Shown here: piece by piece, positions 61,360 through 64,000 of the stretch | Layout of the letters: every line of letters starts with the position of its first letter | Position numbering within the stretch: position 1 is the stretch's first letter | Assembly (NCBI GenBank): GCA_964465125.1 | Contig: CAYXIO010000001.1 | Span: 1 to 64,000 of the forward strand | Length of the DNA: 64,000 bases | Direction of reading: 5' to 3' | Source: CAYOHG01 sp964465125 | Lineage (GTDB): Bacteria > Planctomycetota > Phycisphaerae > UBA1845 > Fen-1342 | Notes under the pieces: model-generated | Databases searched by the model: none | Seen by the model: only the letters and a program-made list of their open reading frames with translations | Told to the model about the DNA's origin: nothing | Position numbers and translations under genes: made by a program

Positions 61360-62955
61360 ATGAAGCGCCCGGTTGCCATCACGCTCGCGGCCCTCGGCTT
61401 GCCAGCGATGTCTGCGCTGGCAATCTGGCTGGCAACCAGCAACGTTCCCCGCGATTCGCTTCCGGCGACACCCCCACCTCTTTCGAGGCCTGACACAGGC
61501 CATGTGCGGCATTCCGGCCATTCCGGGCAGACTTGGCCGAGCGCGCCTCCAAACACCGGGCCCACGGCTGATGAGCCACCCAAACTCACCGGTTTGGATC
61601 ACGCCTCGAACGAGGGTCTTGCTCGGACACCGGCGGGTGCACGGAGTGATTCAACGAGCGTCGCCGTCGACCGCGAACCCCCCAAGGAACCCCCCGCAGC
61701 CGACGCATCCAGCCCCGAGGGCAGCGCCGATGCTTCGCTGTACCGGTCCTGGTTGGATCAGCAGGTGGTCGAATGCGTTCGCGCCCAACAGGAACGACTT
61801 CTCGACGAGGCCGCGCGCCGCGTGTGGCGTGATCTGCTGGTGGATGGGTTCCGGGCCGATCCCGACGATCCAGCCGCGCCCGACGCGCTTTTCGAAGCCG
61901 CCACGCTTTCGAGTTGGCTGCACGAGCCGCGCGCCGAGGAAGAACTGCTGCGCGAATGCGTGCGGCATCCGCGGGTGGAACCGACGACCCGAATTCTGGC
62001 GCTTAAGCGGCTGACCTCGTACGCCATCGGCAGGGATGTGGGTGAGGCCTTCGCCCACCTCAATGAGACTGCAAACGCCGTTCGCGCGCTGCGGCCCGGG
62101 TTGCGGGAGGAATGGCAGCACGAGATCGACGGCATGCTATGGCAGAAGGGAGAATTGCTCGCGGCGTATCAGGGCATGGGAAAAGCCATCGGCTGGCTGC
62201 CTGCCGAGGACGCCGGCAAGCGCGCGTCGGATTACTACCAGGCGTACCTCGACCTTCCGCCAACGCAGCGCGCCCACCCCATGCTGCCCGGCGAGGCGAG
62301 CATCCTCCAGGCCCTGGCAAGGACACTGGCACGCGAGGGGCGCGGTCAGCGCGCGGCCGAGCTCTATCGAGAGCTGATGCGGCGGCCCGATCGCGCAAAC
62401 CCCGTAACCCTGCTGGCCGCGTGGGCGGCGGAAGCGGAGTTTCCGCAGGGCGGAGACAAGTATCGGGCGGCGTTGGAGGCCGCCGAACGCTCGCTGCCGG
62501 CGGACGAGTGGTCGCGCTCGCTCTCCTATCGGATTGCCCGGTCATACCTGGAGGATGGATTCGGCGCTCCGTTCCTGGATCGAGTCGAGCCCCTGCTTCG
62601 CTCGGACGATCTCGCTGACCGGGCCTTTGTGAATCGCGATGGCGGGTTCCGCGCGGATGCATTGCTCCGGCTGGCCGAGGCGTGCCAGCGGCCGGACGTG
62701 GACGATACCGAGCGCGCCATCAGCTACTACGAGGAGCTGCTGAGCGCGTCTCCGGAATCCGGTGTCAAGTTCCTGGTTTATCTTGACCTGGCGCGTCTCT
62801 ACATGCACCCGTTGGGCGATCGCGAGCGCGCCGTTGAGTACTACGAACGCTTCTTGATTGAGTCGCCTGCGCACCCGCGTGCGCTGGGCGTGGCCGAGGC
62901 GCTCCGGCAATTGTGTGAGATTCCCACCGGCGACGACCAACCAACGGACGAGTAA
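61360..62955 (+). CDS. Exported TPR protein
   Basis: The product has 531 residues. A signal or anchor (VAITLAALGLPAMSALAIWLA) is followed by a Pro/Ser/Thr-rich linker to about residue 125, then a helical-repeat region to the end with TPR-like pairs (RDVGEAFAHLNETANAVRAL; LAREGRGQRAAELYRELMRR; TERAISYYEELLSASPES; DRERAVEYYERFLIESPAHP). TPR proteins hold complexes together. It is 28 bases upstream of the Cys-rich protein gene and likely cotranscribed. No strong ribosome box is seen at ATG 61360. Confidence 0.8.
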   Translation: MKRPVAITLAALGLPAMSALAIWLATSNVPRDSLPATPPPLSRPDTGHVRHSGHSGQTWPSAPPNTGPTADEPPKLTGLDHASNEGLARTPAGARSDSTSVAVDREPPKEPPAADASSPEGSADASLYRSWLDQQVVECVRAQQERLLDEAARRVWRDLLVDGFRADPDDPAAPDALFEAATLSSWLHEPRAEEELLRECVRHPRVEPTTRILALKRLTSYAIGRDVGEAFAHLNETANAVRALRPGLREEWQHEIDGMLWQKGELLAAYQGMGKAIGWLPAEDAGKRASDYYQAYLDLPPTQRAHPMLPGEASILQALARTLAREGRGQRAAELYRELMRRPDRANPVTLLAAWAAEAEFPQGGDKYRAALEAAERSLPADEWSRSLSYRIARSYLEDGFGAPFLDRVEPLLRSDDLADRAFVNRDGGFRADALLRLAEACQRPDVDDTERAISYYEELLSASPESGVKFLVYLDLARLYMHPLGDRERAVEYYERFLIESPAHPRALGVAEALRQLCEIPTGDDQPTDE

Positions 62956-62983
62956 GGCTAACACACACGTAGGGAGGACCGTC

Positions 62984-63691
62984 ATGCGATACGGCTGTGT
63001 ATTGCTGATGTGCGGGTTCGGCATCGTGGCATTCGGGGAGAATGCCTCGTTCATTCCGAACGGAGAGTGCACGTGCCTCCAGCAGCTCGTCCTGGTCAAC
63101 CCGGGCACGCAGGTGCAGTTTCAGTGCGCGGCGTACCGCATGGGTCCGGCAGAGCTCATGCTGGCGGGCGAAAATCAGGTGAGCGAGGTGGATGAGCTTT
63201 CCTGCAACAACTGCGCCGAACCGTGCAACGCGATGCACTGCGTTCAGTCCCTTTGTGTCACGAAGACGGATAGCGGCAGCGTCAGCGGCACAGGCGGCTT
63301 CTCGGTCGCGCTCAAATCGGAGATCAACACCGTTCTGGCCGGCGCGGTGGAGATCGAGACGACCGCCGAGTTCACGGTCGGCTACACCAGTACGACGGAG
63401 ATCAGCAGCGAATACTGCGTCGAGTGCGGCGCTGATTCGATCCAGCCGTGCACGGGGACCGTCTATCGACTGTACTCGTACCGCGCGGAGCGGGATGCGC
63501 GCGTTCCACTGGGACACCTCTGGTACGTCCGCATCAAGCGGCCAGGAGAAGACTGGACGGAATGGCAGGTGGACAATGGGTGCGCGGGCGTCGCCGGGTA
63601 TGCCACCATCGATGGCTTCAAAGGGTCCGCGGCAGGCTGTGTGGCAACGCCGATCCATTGCGGCCTGTGCGAAGTCTGCCATCCCCGCTGA
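62984..63691 (+). CDS. Secreted cysteine-rich protein, unknown function
   Basis: The product has 235 residues. ATG 62984 follows GGGAGG. A short signal (CVLLMCGFGIVAFG) precedes a mature chain with 16 cysteines, many in pairs (CTC, CNNCAEPC, CVECG, CGLCEVC). The centre is Ser/Thr/Gly-rich with few Cys (VSGTGGFSVALKSEI, TTEISSEYC), and a WYVRIKRPGEDWTEW segment follows. An even number of Cys suggests disulfides in an oxidising compartment. No family recognised. Probably exported together with the TPR protein. Confidence 0.8.
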   Translation: MRYGCVLLMCGFGIVAFGENASFIPNGECTCLQQLVLVNPGTQVQFQCAAYRMGPAELMLAGENQVSEVDELSCNNCAEPCNAMHCVQSLCVTKTDSGSVSGTGGFSVALKSEINTVLAGAVEIETTAEFTVGYTSTTEISSEYCVECGADSIQPCTGTVYRLYSYRAERDARVPLGHLWYVRIKRPGEDWTEWQVDNGCAGVAGYATIDGFKGSAAGCVATPIHCGLCEVCHPR

Positions 63692-63761
63692 TCGCGCCGC
63701 ACACTCCAGCGGGGCTGGGCGCGCGGCGCGAGGCAGGCGCGTGCGACGCGGGTCCAGGGCG

Positions 63762-64000
63762 CTACTTGGCCGGAAAGTCCCGCACCGCGGTCGGCCAGCA
63801 CCAGAAGTAGACGATTGCTGAGGAGATCAGCGCCGCCCCGGCCAGGCCCCAGACGACGTTGGACGGGAGCGAGGATTCAGGCGAGCGGATCAGCCCGCCG
63901 ACGATGCCCAGCGCCGCGGCCAGCAGCAGCAGCGTGCCCGCGGCCTGCGCGCCGCCGCCTCGGATCGAGCGTCCGCCGGGCACGGGCAGCACCTGCGCGA
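63762..64000 (-). CDS. C-terminal part of a small membrane protein (5' end outside window)
   Basis: The minus-strand frame is open from the window edge to a TAG at 63764-63762, 78 residues visible. A GTG at 63992 could be a start, but the frame continues off the edge. Two membrane helices are seen: TLLLLAAALGIVGGLI and VVWGLAGAALISSAIVYFW, joined by a short polar loop (RSPESSLPSN). Too short to assign a family. Confidence 0.6.
   Translation of the reverse strand, partial: AQVLPVPGGRSIRGGGAQAAGTLLLLAAALGIVGGLIRSPESSLPSNVVWGLAGAALISSAIVYFWCWPTAVRDFPAK

Overview
The window is a GC-rich, gene-dense bacterial chromosome segment that most resembles Planctomycetota. Several lines point there: dockerin-like Ca-binding repeats at the ends of secreted proteins (left edge and the DUF1028 protein), a PEP-CTERM sorting tail, a GH109 enzyme with a Tat signal, a Planctomycete-style WD40 remnant, many small lipoproteins and several unusual large envelope proteins. 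No rRNA, tRNA, CRISPR array, transposase or phage gene is visible. All assignments come from reading the sequence; no database search was run.

Layout. 1-5.6 kb: the end of a dockerin-like exported protein; a 975-aa envelope protein on the minus strand with two pseudopilin-like cysteine modules; a previously hidden selenoprotein of the SelW/Rdx family (in-frame TGA in a CxxU motif, followed by a SECIS-like hairpin); and, divergent from it, a thioredoxin-fold/TPR protein lacking the redox cysteines. 6-22 kb: a 13.6-kb gene for a giant secretin of about 4,548 residues, with roughly 42 N-domain-like repeats before a C-terminal secretin barrel, translationally coupled to a lipoprotein gene and an mreD-like gene; then an alpha/beta-hydrolase lipoprotein and a BamE-like lipoprotein. 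22-26.2 kb: a DUF1028-dockerin protein, a small exported protein, an AT-rich gene-free stretch, an MDR oxidoreductase and an EthD-like protein.

26.3-38.2 kb: an extracellular polysaccharide or O-antigen type cluster with three GT4 glycosyltransferases, a Wzx-like flippase, a Wzy/WaaL-like protein, an FkbM methyltransferase, a fused dehydrogenase/Gfo-Idh-MocA oxidoreductase and a heparinase II/III-family enzyme. 38.3-40.6 kb: an SPFH-GYF protein and a double-zinc-ribbon membrane protein, like the YdjI/YdjG membrane-stress pair of Bacillus. 40.7-44 kb: a HU-family protein with a Lys/Ala-rich tail, a LOG-family phosphoribohydrolase and a processive GT2.

44-56.8 kb: a GH29 alpha-L-fucosidase divergent from a secreted serine hydrolase, an unrecognised exported protein, a lipoprotein, a WD40 pseudogene, an EamA transporter, an enterochelin-esterase-like hydrolase, ScpB, and a coupled NahK-like kinase/nucleotidyltransferase pair. 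57-64 kb: a PEP-CTERM PhoX-like protein, GH109 glycosidase, DUF89 protein, a TPR protein, a 16-cysteine exported protein and the end of a small membrane protein. Glycan breakdown (GH29, GH109), sugar activation (kinase plus nucleotidyltransferase) and polysaccharide synthesis occur together, which suggests an organism that degrades external glycans and builds its own. The best candidates for undescribed biology are the giant secretin operon and the selenoprotein.
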